Source: Pseudoflavitalea rhizosphaerae
GTDB taxonomy: Bacteria; Bacteroidota; Bacteroidia; Chitinophagales; Chitinophagaceae
Direction of reading: 5' to 3'
NCBI RefSeq assembly: GCF_003991355.1
Contig: NZ_RCSU01000005.1
Location: 310,001 to 374,000, forward strand
Length of the DNA stretch: 64,000 nt
Positions within the stretch are counted from its first letter, which is position 1, and each line of letters starts with the position of its first letter. Below are positions 27,470 to 36,877 of this stretch, one piece after another. The position numbers were made by a program, and so were the translations under genes. Under the pieces are notes generated by a model. The model was not told where the DNA came from, searched no databases, and saw only the letters and a list, made by a program, of their open reading frames with translations.

Positions 27470-29470
27470 ATGATGCAAAAAATCCGTCTCACCTCCCTCA
27501 TATTTTTTGTTTCCGTCTGCAGCTTTGCACAGTTACCGGCGAAGCCAAACAGCTATACAGACAGTTTGAATGCAGTTGTGCAGAACGGGAACGACAGCAG
27601 CAAATCTGCTGCGGCACTACTGCTTTCCTACTACTGGGTAGCCCGTGATACCAGTAAGAGCCAGCATTTCATAGACCTCGCAAGGATCGCCGGAAAGCAG
27701 TATCCATATCAACTGGCGCTCTCTTACTTCTATGAAGGCGTGCTCTTCTATATGAAATCGGATATCGCTTCCAGTGAAAAGTCATTCCGGGAGGCCATTA
27801 AAAGACTCGAAACTTTCGATACAAAGGAAGCGCTCAGTTTCCGGTCGCAGGCCTGGCATAATTACGGCATCCTGCAACAGGTGAAAGGTGATGAAGAAGG
27901 CTTCGCCAGGATCATGATCGATGAAAGTATTCCACTGGCGCAACAGGCGCAGGATACGGCTTACCTGGGCAAGAATTATCTCGATCTTGCCATCGTTTTT
28001 AAAAATACACAGCAATATGATAAAGCCACTGCCTATCTTCAGGAGGCTATCAGCACCTTGTCTGTACATAAGTCGAACAAAGCAACCAACAATTCTACAC
28101 TGAACCTCATTAATGCATACACCACGCTTGCCGAGAACTATGTATTAGGCGGCAAACATGAAATGGCAAAACCTGTGCTGGACAGCGCCATGGCCTGGCT
28201 TACCCGTAAGCCAAATGATCATTTGATTGTGGATTACTATTCGGCCGAGGCCTTGTACAATATTGCAATGAAACAATACAGGGAAGCCCTGCAGAGTGTA
28301 GACAGTGGTGTTACAAAAGCAAAGGAGCAGGGCAGGACCTATGATGAACAAAGGCTGCTTCTCCAAAAATTTTATGCACTGCACAACCTGAAAAGATACA
28401 GGGAAGCGGCAGCGGTGATGGAATGGCTTTCGCAGCAGCCCGAGATGATGACCCTGCTCAACAGCAAGCTGGAAGTTTTCAAAGGCATGTCTGAAACCCA
28501 GGCTGCGCTTGGAAATTTCAAACCCGCTTATGAATGGTCTGTCCGTTACAGTCAGCTTAGTGATAGTATCAATTCCAGTCGCCTCAAAAATGAGATCCAC
28601 GATATGGAGATCAAATACGGGAATGCGGAAAAGCAAAAAGCCATCGATGCACTGAAACTGGAAAACGAGAAATCTTCTCTCTCTGCCAGGAATACACGCC
28701 TGATGATCTGGTTCCTGGCTTCTGTATGCATCCTGTTGTTCATCCTGGCAGTAGTAACGTACCTGTATATGCGAAATAATAAGAAACTGTCGCAACAAAA
28801 AGATCTATTCCACCAACAGCAGCTCCGGGAAATCGAGCAACAACAACAGATCCATGTGGGACATGCATTGTTGCTGGGCGAAGAACGGGAGCGCCGCCGG
28901 GTGGCCGGAGATCTGCACGATGGACTGGGCGGGCTTTTAGCCGGTGTGAAAATGAACCTCACGGGCATGGCCACTGAAACCCAAACCAGGGACCTCAACA
29001 GGGTAGTGGACCAGCTGGACCATTCCATCAGTGAGCTGCGGCGCATCGCCAGGAACATGATGCCCGAAGCACTCCTGAAATTCGGACTGGAAACGGCTTT
29101 GAAAGAAGCCTGTGAAAACCTGATCTCAGATAAAGTGAATATCCGTTTCCAGTCGTACGGCATCCGTTCCAATATTCCGCATGAAAAGCAGCTCACTATT
29201 TACCGTGTGGTGCAGGAACTGCTCAACAATGCCATCAAACACGCATCTGCCAGCGAAATACTGCTGCAATGCAGCCAGAACAATGATACATTCTTCATCA
29301 CCCTGGAAGATAATGGTAAAGGCTTCGATACCAGCGCCATCAGGAGTTTCAAAGGGATTGGCCTCAGCAATGTAAAGAACCGCGTGGATTATCTCAATGG
29401 AAAACTCGAGATCAATTCCACCGTCAATGAAGGAACTTCCATAAACATAGAATTGAATGTTGCAGAATAA
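27470..29470 (+). CDS. TPR-containing sensor histidine kinase (HisKA_3, NarX/ComP type)
   Basis: A TTG at 27440 extends the frame, but the ATG at 27470 opens directly on the signal segment (MMQKIRLTSLIFFVSVCSFA) and gives 666 residues. Residues about 30-370 are helical TPR-like repeats in the periplasm (FYEGVLFYMKSDIASSEKSF, then AYLQEAISTLSV). One membrane helix spans about 411-433. A coiled linker leads to the dimerisation/phosphotransfer domain with His483 in RRRVAGDLHDGLGGLLAG, then an ATPase domain with an N-box near residue 585 (ELLNNAIKHASA), a G1 box (DNGKGFD) and a G2 box (GIGLSNVKNRV). It overlaps the response-regulator gene by 14 bp, so it should phosphorylate that protein. The signal is unknown. 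Confidence 0.92.
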   Translation: MMQKIRLTSLIFFVSVCSFAQLPAKPNSYTDSLNAVVQNGNDSSKSAAALLLSYYWVARDTSKSQHFIDLARIAGKQYPYQLALSYFYEGVLFYMKSDIASSEKSFREAIKRLETFDTKEALSFRSQAWHNYGILQQVKGDEEGFARIMIDESIPLAQQAQDTAYLGKNYLDLAIVFKNTQQYDKATAYLQEAISTLSVHKSNKATNNSTLNLINAYTTLAENYVLGGKHEMAKPVLDSAMAWLTRKPNDHLIVDYYSAEALYNIAMKQYREALQSVDSGVTKAKEQGRTYDEQRLLLQKFYALHNLKRYREAAAVMEWLSQQPEMMTLLNSKLEVFKGMSETQAALGNFKPAYEWSVRYSQLSDSINSSRLKNEIHDMEIKYGNAEKQKAIDALKLENEKSSLSARNTRLMIWFLASVCILLFILAVVTYLYMRNNKKLSQQKDLFHQQQLREIEQQQQIHVGHALLLGEERERRRVAGDLHDGLGGLLAGVKMNLTGMATETQTRDLNRVVDQLDHSISELRRIARNMMPEALLKFGLETALKEACENLISDKVNIRFQSYGIRSNIPHEKQLTIYRVVQELLNNAIKHASASEILLQCSQNNDTFFITLEDNGKGFDTSAIRSFKGIGLSNVKNRVDYLNGKLEINSTVNEGTSINIELNVAE

Positions 29471-30098
29471 TGAACTGATACAACTCGCAATCGTTGATGA
29501 TCATCCTGTGGTGATCGAAGGATTGCAAAGACTGTTGGGCAGCAGGGACTACCTGAATGTTGCAGGCACTTTTACCTCCGGCAATGAATTCCTGCTCTAT
29601 CTGAAAACGAATAAAACGGATATTGTTCTGCTGGATATCTCCCTGCCGGACTCCAATGGTATGGAGCTTTGCAAGGAGATCAAGAAACGCTCCCCCGGCA
29701 CCTGTGTGCTGGCGCTCAGTAATCATAGTGAACGCAGCATCATCATGCAGATGCTGCAGAATGGCGCCAGTGGTTACCTGCTGAAAAATGCTTCGGCCGA
29801 TGAATTGCTGAATTGCATCAATGAAGCGTTGAACGGACAGATCACTTTCAGTAACGAGATCAAGCAGATCATTGCAAGGCCTTCTGCGCATGAACTCAAA
29901 GAAGTGCCGCAATTGACGCGCCGCGAAAAAGAAATTCTCGCATTGATATCAGATGGCATGACCACTCCGCAGATAGCGGAAAAACTGAACCTCAGCCAGC
30001 TCACCATCGAAACACATCGTCGTAATCTTTTGCAGAAGTTTGAAGTGAATAATGTGGCAGCCCTGATCAAAGTTGCCGTACAGCAGGGACTGGTGTAA
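29457..30098 (+). CDS. Response regulator, NarL/LuxR type
   Basis: A 213-residue two-domain regulator. The receiver domain (about 8-125) has the acidic pair Asp14-Asp15, the phospho-acceptor Asp60 in VLLDISLPDSNG and the conserved Lys in GYLLKNASADEL. The DNA-binding domain (about 145-210) is a LuxR/GerE helix-turn-helix: LTRREKEILALISDGMTTPQ, then IAEKLNLSQLTIETHRRNLL. The ATG at 29457 lies inside the kinase gene (14-bp overlap), so the pair is translationally coupled. Phosphorylation by the TPR kinase should switch dimerisation and target binding. The targets are not evident. The gene is followed after 15 bp by one copy of the palindromic repeat element. Confidence 0.93.
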   Translation: MLQNNELIQLAIVDDHPVVIEGLQRLLGSRDYLNVAGTFTSGNEFLLYLKTNKTDIVLLDISLPDSNGMELCKEIKKRSPGTCVLALSNHSERSIIMQMLQNGASGYLLKNASADELLNCINEALNGQITFSNEIKQIIARPSAHELKEVPQLTRREKEILALISDGMTTPQIAEKLNLSQLTIETHRRNLLQKFEVNNVAALIKVAVQQGLV

Positions 30099-30113
30099 AC
30101 TTTCTCGCAGCCG

Positions 30114-30237
30114 CCAGTCGCCCGCCTCCGGCGAGTGACCACTATTTTGTCGCCTCCGGCGACCAATCAGGTGCAGCACCGGGTTGGTTCGCCGGAGGCG
30201 AACAATTAAAAGTCACTCGCCGGAGGCGAGCGACTGG
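30114..30237. repeat. Palindromic four-hairpin repeat element, copy 1
   Basis: A 124-bp element whose two ends are inverted copies of each other (CAGTCGCCCGCCTCCGGCGA and the complement-like CTCGCCGGAGGCGAGCGACT). It contains four short hairpins with the core TCGCC/GGCGA: near 30121, 30150, 30188 and 30217. In this copy an extra small hairpin GGTGC-AGCACC lies at its centre (30170-30180). It begins 15 bp after the response-regulator stop and lies between two genes read in the same direction. Two further copies are at 59257 and 62996. It resembles REP/BIME-like elements in style; whether it acts as terminator, RNA structure or mobile unit is unknown. Confidence 0.85.
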
Positions 30238-30331
30238 GCGCACGCTGATTAATTTCTTCAGTGTTTACTGTTGAGTATCAACACATAAAGCAACGAGTTT
30301 CATCCAATTGCGGAACTCCGCAAAAAAATAT

Positions 30332-30361
30332 TTTGGTCGAATCCTAAAATGCCTAAATTTG
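30332..30361 (+). promoter_or_regulatory. Promoter of the alginate-utilisation operon
   Basis: TTTG (30332-30335), 18 bases, then TAAATTTG (30354-30361) match the Bacteroidota housekeeping promoter very closely. Transcription should start around 30366-30368, about 100 bases before the SusC start. Confidence 0.75.
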
Positions 30362-30370
30362 GTTATCCAG

Positions 30371-30388
30371 AAATTGGTCAACCAATTA
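30371..30388. promoter_or_regulatory. UxuR/ExuR-like operator for a GntR-family regulator
   Basis: AATTGGT (30372-30378), CA, ACCAATT (30381-30387) is a perfect 7-bp inverted repeat. It matches the E. coli UxuR/ExuR and PdhR type site (AATTGGT-n-ACCAATT), bound by FadR-subfamily GntR regulators. It begins only a few bases after the predicted transcription start, a position suited to repression. The operon encodes such a regulator (36878). I found no second copy in the window. Confidence 0.7.
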
Positions 30389-30465
30389 TTGGAGTATTTA
30401 AAAAGAAACGATTGTTAACCCCCAAACGCTGACTTACGATTGGGTCATGCAAACAAGCTTGCTTT

Positions 30466-33400
30466 ATGGGAAAAATCAACTTTCTGCTTCTCTGCCTTTT
30501 GTTCAGCCTGCCTGCGGCTGCCCAAACTTTGAAAGGTAGTGTTACAGATTCCAAAACCGGCGCTCCGGTTGCAGCCACCATCAGTGTGGCAGGTGGTAAG
30601 AACGCCTACGCTGCCACTGACGACAATGGCAATTTCCGACTCAAAGTTCCCAGTTTAAAAACGAGTAGCATCATGATCACGGCAGTAGGGTACAAGTCCC
30701 AGCTGGTGGCGCTTGATGGAAAAGATTCAGTTGCTATCAAAATGGTGAACAGTTCTGCGGTACTGGACGATGTGATAGTGATCGGCTACGGCGCACAACG
30801 CAAATCACATCTGACCGGCGCGATCTCAAAACTCAAGAATGAAAACCTGGATGAGATACCAACCAGTAGTCTGGACAGAGCGTTGATCGGAAAGATCGCA
30901 GGTGTTACTGTTCAGAACCTCAGTTCGGAAACGGGCACCAGTCCACGTGTTCGTGTTCGCGGGCTAAGTTCCATCAGCGCTAATTCCGATCCGCTGGTGG
31001 TAGTGGACGGCCATCCCGTTCCAGATGGACTGAGCATGGTGAACCCTTTTGATGTGGAGTCTGTGGAAGTTCTGAAAGATGCGGCATCCGCCGCTATCTA
31101 TGGTTCGCGCGGCGCCAATGGCGTGATCATCATCACCACCAAAAGCGGTAAGACCAATAAACCACGATATACGGTAAAAGCGTATACCGGTGTGAAGTCG
31201 GCCTACAAGCTGCATCCCATGATGACCACTACCGAATACACGGAAAAGCTCTACAGGGAAGCAGCTATGCGCGAGAACGATCCCACAGTTTCCGCTGCTG
31301 ACAAAAATCTCGTAACACCACAGGAACTGGCAAGATACCTCGTGGAAAGCACGCTGCGTAATGGTCAGGGAACCAACTGGCAGAACGAAGCCCTTAAAGA
31401 TGCGCGTATGCAGAATGTGCAGATCGGCGTTTCAGGCGGTAAAGAGATCCGCTATTATGTTTCGGGGAACTACCAGCATGATGAGGGCATCATGATCCAC
31501 AACTCTTACGACCGGATCAACATGAAGGCCAAGATCGACGGTAACCTCAGTAAGACCGTCAAGTTTGGCATCAACTTCAATCCTTCGTACACAAAAACGG
31601 AACTACCTGCAGTGAATTTTACGGATTACTACCGTTTTTACTCAGGACTTCCCGTTAAACATACAGCTGCAACCGCAGCTTTCGTGAACCAGAACCCCAC
31701 CTGGTCAAATATCAGGCCCGGTGATTGGGCGCAACCTGCTCATTTTTCCAATCTAGCTTACCAGGGTTACCTGCCCGATGGTTCTTTCTATAACAGTTAT
31801 GACGAACCGAACCTGACCGAAGGAAAAGTGATCCCTTTTTCCTCCGGTAACAATACGCCGCGTTCTGTGGCAGACAGGCAGGAGCGGTATTCCTACAATT
31901 ATCGTTTACTCACGGGCGCTGATCTCAGCATCAGCTTTATGAAGGACCTTGACCTGAAATCCAGTCTGAGTGTATATTTCAATCAAACCGAGACCAATAC
32001 TTTCGAAGGGAAGAACTCAAAGCAGGAGGGGCTTGCCAACAAAGGCATCCAGAATATCCGCAGGATGATCGATCTGCTTTGGGAGAATACCCTGACCTAT
32101 AACAAGAGCTTTGGTGATCATAATTTCACCGGCCTGCTCGGTTTCACGGCGCAGAAGACCAATACCAGCGAGAACCAGATCACAGGTATGAACCTGCCAA
32201 CCGATGATATCAAAACACTGAATCTCGCAACAGCCATCGATCTTTCGGGTACCTATACACTAAGAACGCCGGTTGGTCTGTTGAGTTATCTAGGACGTGT
32301 CACTTACGATTACAAAGGCAAATACCTCTTCTCCGCTTCACTGCGTACAGATGGTAGTGGTTATTTCCCGAAAGGACATAAATACGGTTGGTTCCCCGCG
32401 GCATCACTCGGCTGGAGGATCAGTAGCGAGCCTTTCATGGAGAATATCAACTGGCTCAGCAGCCTCAAGCTCCGCACCAGTTACGGCGCTACCGGTAACA
32501 ACCGCATCGAGCCATTTGCTTACCTGGAATTGCTGAATCCCGGCAACTATTCCTTTGGAGGTGGCACAGGTACCGTGAACAACGGACAGGCGCCCAACAA
32601 TGATGTGCTGCCCAATATCCTTACCTGGGAACGCACCTTCCAGTACAATGCGGGTATAGATGCAGGTTTGTTCAAAGACCGGATAACCATGAGCCTCGAA
32701 TACTATAATGGTACCACGGACCGCCTGCTTTTCAAACAAGGGGCTATGAGTTTTTCAGGTTCCAACCAGTACTGGAACAATATCGGTAAGGTGAGGAACC
32801 AGGGCTTTGAGATCGAACTCACTTCGCATAATGTAAAGAACAAAAACATCGAGTGGTCCACATCACTGAATCTTTCTGCCAACAGGAATACCCTGCTGGA
32901 CCTAGGAGGGGAAGAACATCAATACAATTTCGGCGAACGCCAGGAGATCTATGCGGCCTTCCCCGGCGGTCCGGCCGTTCAGTTCTTTGGCTATAAGACA
33001 GACGGGGTCTGGCTTTCAGACGCAGATATCGCTAAGGCGCAGGCCGAAGGCTACAAAAGCGACGCCTTCTCCAAATATTTTGTGGCCGGCGGACTAAAGA
33101 TCGTTGATGTGAACGGGGATAAAAATATTGATGAAAAGGACAGGACAACATTAGGTTCACCATTCCCCGATTTTACCTGGGGCTTTGTGAACAATATAAA
33201 GTACAAAGGTTTTGATCTGAATGTGGTGATCCAGGGTGTACAGGGAAATAAGATCTTGAATGGAGATGCTTTCTATGGTGAGTCGAGGTACTTCAACAGG
33301 AAGTACAATACAGATTCCCGTTGGGTGAGTGCCGCCAATCCCGGCGATGGTAAAACGGCTTATGCGCTCAACGGTGCAGACTGGCTGCTGACGGACTACG

Positions 33401-33672
33401 TGATGGAAGATGGTTCCTATGCAGCTTTGCGCAGTGTGGTCCTCGGTTATACAGCACCTTCAAAACTGGTGAAAAGACTGAAGCTGGGTAATGTGCGTTT
33501 TTATGCAGCGGGTGAGAACCTCCTTTTCGTATGGGCGAAAAGTTACCGTGGTGTGAACCCCGAAGCCAGGACCACTTCCAACGCCTATGCCTCTCCGCTG
33601 ATTGATGGCTACCAGCGTGGCGGGTTCCCGATCAGCAGAACAGTTACCCTGGGAGTTGACATTCTATTTTAA
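30466..33672 (+). CDS. SusC/RagA-type TonB-dependent transporter (alginate locus)
   Basis: A 1068-residue outer-membrane transporter. A signal peptide (about 1-20, ending PAAAQ) precedes a carboxypeptidase-regulatory-like domain (about 22-100, LKGSVTDSKTGAPVAATISV), a short TonB-box-like stretch (LDDVIVIGYGAQRKSHLTGA) and a plug domain with the SusC signature (DAASAAIYGSRGANGVIIIT). The rest is a 22-strand barrel ending in VTLGVDILF. SusC proteins import glycan oligomers in complex with SusD. This one heads an operon containing two alginate lyases, so alginate oligomers are its likely cargo. It has no STN sensor domain, in contrast to the SusC at 48731, so it should not signal to an anti-sigma factor; the GntR regulator takes over control. 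Confidence 0.93.
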   Translation: MGKINFLLLCLLFSLPAAAQTLKGSVTDSKTGAPVAATISVAGGKNAYAATDDNGNFRLKVPSLKTSSIMITAVGYKSQLVALDGKDSVAIKMVNSSAVLDDVIVIGYGAQRKSHLTGAISKLKNENLDEIPTSSLDRALIGKIAGVTVQNLSSETGTSPRVRVRGLSSISANSDPLVVVDGHPVPDGLSMVNPFDVESVEVLKDAASAAIYGSRGANGVIIITTKSGKTNKPRYTVKAYTGVKSAYKLHPMMTTTEYTEKLYREAAMRENDPTVSAADKNLVTPQELARYLVESTLRNGQGTNWQNEALKDARMQNVQIGVSGGKEIRYYVSGNYQHDEGIMIHNSYDRINMKAKIDGNLSKTVKFGINFNPSYTKTELPAVNFTDYYRFYSGLPVKHTAATAAFVNQNPTWSNIRPGDWAQPAHFSNLAYQGYLPDGSFYNSYDEPNLTEGKVIPFSSGNNTPRSVADRQERYSYNYRLLTGADLSISFMKDLDLKSSLSVYFNQTETNTFEGKNSKQEGLANKGIQNIRRMIDLLWENTLTYNKSFGDHNFTGLLGFTAQKTNTSENQITGMNLPTDDIKTLNLATAIDLSGTYTLRTPVGLLSYLGRVTYDYKGKYLFSASLRTDGSGYFPKGHKYGWFPAASLGWRISSEPFMENINWLSSLKLRTSYGATGNNRIEPFAYLELLNPGNYSFGGGTGTVNNGQAPNNDVLPNILTWERTFQYNAGIDAGLFKDRITMSLEYYNGTTDRLLFKQGAMSFSGSNQYWNNIGKVRNQGFEIELTSHNVKNKNIEWSTSLNLSANRNTLLDLGGEEHQYNFGERQEIYAAFPGGPAVQFFGYKTDGVWLSDADIAKAQAEGYKSDAFSKYFVAGGLKIVDVNGDKNIDEKDRTTLGSPFPDFTWGFVNNIKYKGFDLNVVIQGVQGNKILNGDAFYGESRYFNRKYNTDSRWVSAANPGDGKTAYALNGADWLLTDYVMEDGSYAALRSVVLGYTAPSKLVKRLKLGNVRFYAAGENLLFVWAKSYRGVNPEARTTSNAYASPLIDGYQRGGFPISRTVTLGVDILF

Positions 33673-33692
33673 CCACCATCAAACAAAGATTC

Positions 33693-35264
33693 ATGAAAGC
33701 ATTACGATATATACTGCCCTTCGGTTTCCTGGTTGCCGGCATGGTCTCCTGCAGCAAGATCATCGATCTGAAACCGGAATCGAATGTTACTGTTGACAAT
33801 TACTACAGGAACTACGATGAGGTGAAAGCCGCACTGACCGGGGTTTACAACGGTATGCAAGGTCCCCTCAATAATGAATGGAGTATGACCGAGCTGCGGT
33901 CCGACATGAGCAAGCAGGGATCTCCCAACAGTACTGCTGTTGCCAATATCAACTATAACAATCTTAATACCTATTTACAAAGTCCAACGCTGCCGGGTGT
34001 TTATGATTACTGGTTTGCTACCTACAAAAATATCCGCAACGCCAATTATGTACTGAGGAGCCTGGGCGTGAAATATGAAAATGGACAAATCAACATGGGA
34101 GAGGCATCTGCCGATGTAACCGAAGACCAGCAGAAGCAACTGGCCGGGGAAGCCCTTTTCATCAGGGCCTTCCATTATTTCAACCTGGTACGCCTCTATG
34201 GTGGCATCTTCATTATTACAGACCAGCAAACACCGTCGCAGTTGAAGAAGATCCCACGTTCATCAGTCAACGAATGTTTGCTGTTCATTGAAGCAGACCT
34301 GAAAGCCGCTGTCGATTATTTGCCGGCAGTGAGCTACGGTGCTCAAAAAAGCGAAGACCTCGGACGTGTTACCAGGTGGGCGGCAGAAAGTATGCTTGCA
34401 AAATTGTATCTCCAGGTAAATAAAAAAGCGGAAGCCCTGGCTTTGCTCAATGATGTGATTTCAAATAGCGGTCATGATCTGCTGCCTTCCTATGCCGATG
34501 TTTTCTCCGTTGCCAATGAAGTGAACAAGGAAATCATTTTCGCCGTCCGCTTCAAATCAGGAGGGGTAGGACTGGGTAACCATATGGCCAACTCCTTTGC
34601 GGCGCTCAACAGCGGCAGCACCATCGTGAACGGTAACGGGTCCGGGTTGAATTATCCTACCGCCAATATGGAAGCTAAGTATATCGCACCCTCTACAGGT
34701 TTTGCAGATGAAAGAAAAGCAGCTACTATTGACCGTTATAATGCATTGACCTATGTAAAGAAATTCATTTCGCCGGTAATGGTGAAAAATGATGCAGAGA
34801 ATGACTTTCCCGTACTTCGGTTTTCAGATGTGCTGCTGCTGAAGGCGGAAGCACTGGGGTTCAGTCCTGAAGCAGTAGCGCTCATCAACCGGGTGCGCGA
34901 AAGAGCAGGAGCGGGTCCTTATCCCGGTACCGGTAATTTCAACGCACAGTTCTATCTCTACCCGGAATCCGGTGCAGAAGCCATTACGGCCGATAATTTC
35001 ATCTATAAATTACTGGAGGAAAGACGCATAGAACTGGCATTCGAGAATCATCGCCTGTTTGATCTGCACCGCCTGGGCAAGTACCTGGAATTGATGGAAC
35101 TTTATTACGAATCAGAGTACGACAGTCATTATAAGCGCTTCAAACCTGCCATTCCCCTGCAAGAATTGAAAGAGAACCTGGCGAAGCGCCCCTTGTTGCC
35201 GATCCCGCAACGCGAGCTGGACACGAACAATGAGATCGAGATCAGTCAAAACGATGGCTACTAA
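33693..35264 (+). CDS. SusD/RagB-type glycan-binding lipoprotein (alginate locus)
   Basis: A 523-residue lipoprotein with the lipobox VAGMVSC (Cys20). The sequence after it, SKIIDLKPESNVTVDNYYRN, is the typical start of the RagB/SusD fold. TPR-like helices follow (LAGEALFIRAFHYFNLVRLY, a family hallmark), and the C-terminal part has RVRERAGAG and LLEERRIELAFENHRLFDLH, also hallmarks. SusD proteins cap the SusC barrel on the cell surface and bind the incoming glycan. It begins 20 bp after the SusC stop and ends overlapping the leader of the third lipoprotein gene. Sequence alone does not give the ligand; the lyases downstream argue for alginate oligomers. Confidence 0.95.
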   Translation: MKALRYILPFGFLVAGMVSCSKIIDLKPESNVTVDNYYRNYDEVKAALTGVYNGMQGPLNNEWSMTELRSDMSKQGSPNSTAVANINYNNLNTYLQSPTLPGVYDYWFATYKNIRNANYVLRSLGVKYENGQINMGEASADVTEDQQKQLAGEALFIRAFHYFNLVRLYGGIFIITDQQTPSQLKKIPRSSVNECLLFIEADLKAAVDYLPAVSYGAQKSEDLGRVTRWAAESMLAKLYLQVNKKAEALALLNDVISNSGHDLLPSYADVFSVANEVNKEIIFAVRFKSGGVGLGNHMANSFAALNSGSTIVNGNGSGLNYPTANMEAKYIAPSTGFADERKAATIDRYNALTYVKKFISPVMVKNDAENDFPVLRFSDVLLLKAEALGFSPEAVALINRVRERAGAGPYPGTGNFNAQFYLYPESGAEAITADNFIYKLLEERRIELAFENHRLFDLHRLGKYLELMELYYESEYDSHYKRFKPAIPLQELKENLAKRPLLPIPQRELDTNNEIEISQNDGY

Positions 35265-35295
35265 ACAACCCTTAATCACACTGAATGCCAGTCAT

Positions 35296-36867
35296 ATGAA
35301 ATCATTACTCAAACTATTGTGGTTACTCCCTTTGCTGCTGTTGGTGATGTGTAAGAAAAAAGACACACTGATTCCCGAAGGAACGCTCACGGCAAAGGAC
35401 TATGTATTCAACAATGCCATTAAGAAATTCGAACCTGAAGAAACCGTGAGCGGTTCTCTCAGCGCTAATTTCGAAATGAGAACAGTGTATTATTACCTGC
35501 AGCGCCAGGGAAAAACAGATACGCTTTTGCAGATCGATTTTCTCAGGGATGAGGCCAGCAACGATTATGAGTTTTCGTTAAGATCAGCATCCTGGTCAGG
35601 TGTGAACATGATTGGGTCCAAAGGCCTGAAAGTACTGGCTGTAAGGGACAATAACACATCCATCGAGAAGGTCCTTGCTATAACTTATTTCGATCCTGCC
35701 GCACCGGTGGTGGACGAAGTGCCGGAAACGCTCACGCCCAATCTTACAGGCATGACTTCCATCACCGGCAAGATCACTTCCTCAACAGGAATTGCAAAAG
35801 TGGACATTTTCGACAATGCCAATGGCGATTTCGAACTGGTAGGCACCGTGCCCGGAAACAATGCAAAGGACCTCAACCTGAACTACCAGTACGCGTACAA
35901 TGATGGCGCCGGGCAACTAAAGATCGAGGTAACCGACATTTATGGCTTAAAAGCTGATAAAGTTGTACAGTTTGTAAATATTCCTTTCAAACCAGTGATT
36001 ACTTTTGCAGCTACCACCCTGAAAGTGGCATTGCCGGATGGAACGCCGGAAGTGAAAGGCACCATCAAATCTTTCACCGCCCTTACTACCGTTAATGCAT
36101 ACGTGGTAACAGCCGGTGGCAGTACCCTGCACCAGGTGGTAACGCCTGTGCCGGAAAACAGCGAACCCAATGAATTCAACTATAGTTTTACGGTAACAGG
36201 TTTCCCATTTGCTGAGGATGTGACCAGCTGCCGGCTGGAAGTGAGTGATGCCACCAATACTTCTACCGCCAATGCTAATGTAGAGATCCTGCCGTACTAC
36301 TACTGGAAGGACCTGACCATGATGGCCCAGGGGAATGCTACAACCACATCGTCCACCTGTTTCTTTACGGGCGACCTGGCCGATCCGCTGATCGGGCCCT
36401 GTGAGGCGAATGCTAACCCTGAACTGCATACGAAGATCGATTTTGCGATCTTCACCAACAGTACGCCATTGCTGGCTTTCCAGAATCCGGCGAATATTTC
36501 AGCAGGAACGCTCACTACCTTCAAATGTAATGGCACCAACTGGGACCCGCCGCTGCCGAATTCCACCAACCTGATGAAAACCAATTTCAGGGTGCTGAAT
36601 GCCTCCCAGGATGCACTGATACGCCCGAAACTGGAAGCGATGAATATGGACGATCTGAGTGACGCATTTTTCACGGGCGTTCAGGCCCCCACCGCCAGCG
36701 CGCCCAACAGCAGTACGTTTGCCGAGAATTCACTGATCTATGTGAAAGCAAACACGCAGGCAGGTGAAACAAAGAATATACTGATCAGAGTGGTGAATGT
36801 GAATGTAGTGGCAGTGCCAAACCAGGCAACATCCACCATCACTTTCGATATATTGAAGCAAAAGTAA
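35296..36867 (+). CDS. SusE/F-position surface lipoprotein
   Basis: The open frame begins at 35230 inside the SusD gene, but the ATG at 35296 (31 bp after the SusD stop) opens on the lipoprotein signal (MKSLLKLLWLLPLLLLVMCK, Cys at 19). The mature protein of about 505 residues is all beta: repeated Ig-like modules (LTGMTSITGKITSSTGIAKV, then PEVKGTIKSFTALTTVNAYV) and a C-terminal domain of about 170 residues (FFTGDLADPLIGPCEANANP). In glycan loci this position usually holds an extra surface glycan-binding protein that recruits polysaccharide. I do not recognise a named family. The role in alginate binding is inferred from its place between SusD and the lyases. Confidence 0.72.
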   Translation: MKSLLKLLWLLPLLLLVMCKKKDTLIPEGTLTAKDYVFNNAIKKFEPEETVSGSLSANFEMRTVYYYLQRQGKTDTLLQIDFLRDEASNDYEFSLRSASWSGVNMIGSKGLKVLAVRDNNTSIEKVLAITYFDPAAPVVDEVPETLTPNLTGMTSITGKITSSTGIAKVDIFDNANGDFELVGTVPGNNAKDLNLNYQYAYNDGAGQLKIEVTDIYGLKADKVVQFVNIPFKPVITFAATTLKVALPDGTPEVKGTIKSFTALTTVNAYVVTAGGSTLHQVVTPVPENSEPNEFNYSFTVTGFPFAEDVTSCRLEVSDATNTSTANANVEILPYYYWKDLTMMAQGNATTTSSTCFFTGDLADPLIGPCEANANPELHTKIDFAIFTNSTPLLAFQNPANISAGTLTTFKCNGTNWDPPLPNSTNLMKTNFRVLNASQDALIRPKLEAMNMDDLSDAFFTGVQAPTASAPNSSTFAENSLIYVKANTQAGETKNILIRVVNVNVVAVPNQATSTITFDILKQK

Positions 36868-36877
36868 ATTAACGATT

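Noticed and set aside
30114-30237. Possible CRISPR array from repeated GCCTCCGGCGA units
   Set aside because: The units are inverted with respect to one another, the gaps are short and unequal, there are no unique spacers and no cas genes nearby.
30466-33672. Chondroitin or dermatan sulfate as the substrate of the PL6-containing locus
   Set aside because: No sulfatase or unsaturated glucuronyl hydrolase is present, while PL17, KdgF and the SDR fit alginate.
35230-35295. Earlier start for the third surface lipoprotein inside the SusD gene
   Set aside because: The extension is polar and would bury the lipoprotein signal; the ATG at 35296 places the signal peptide at the N-terminus.
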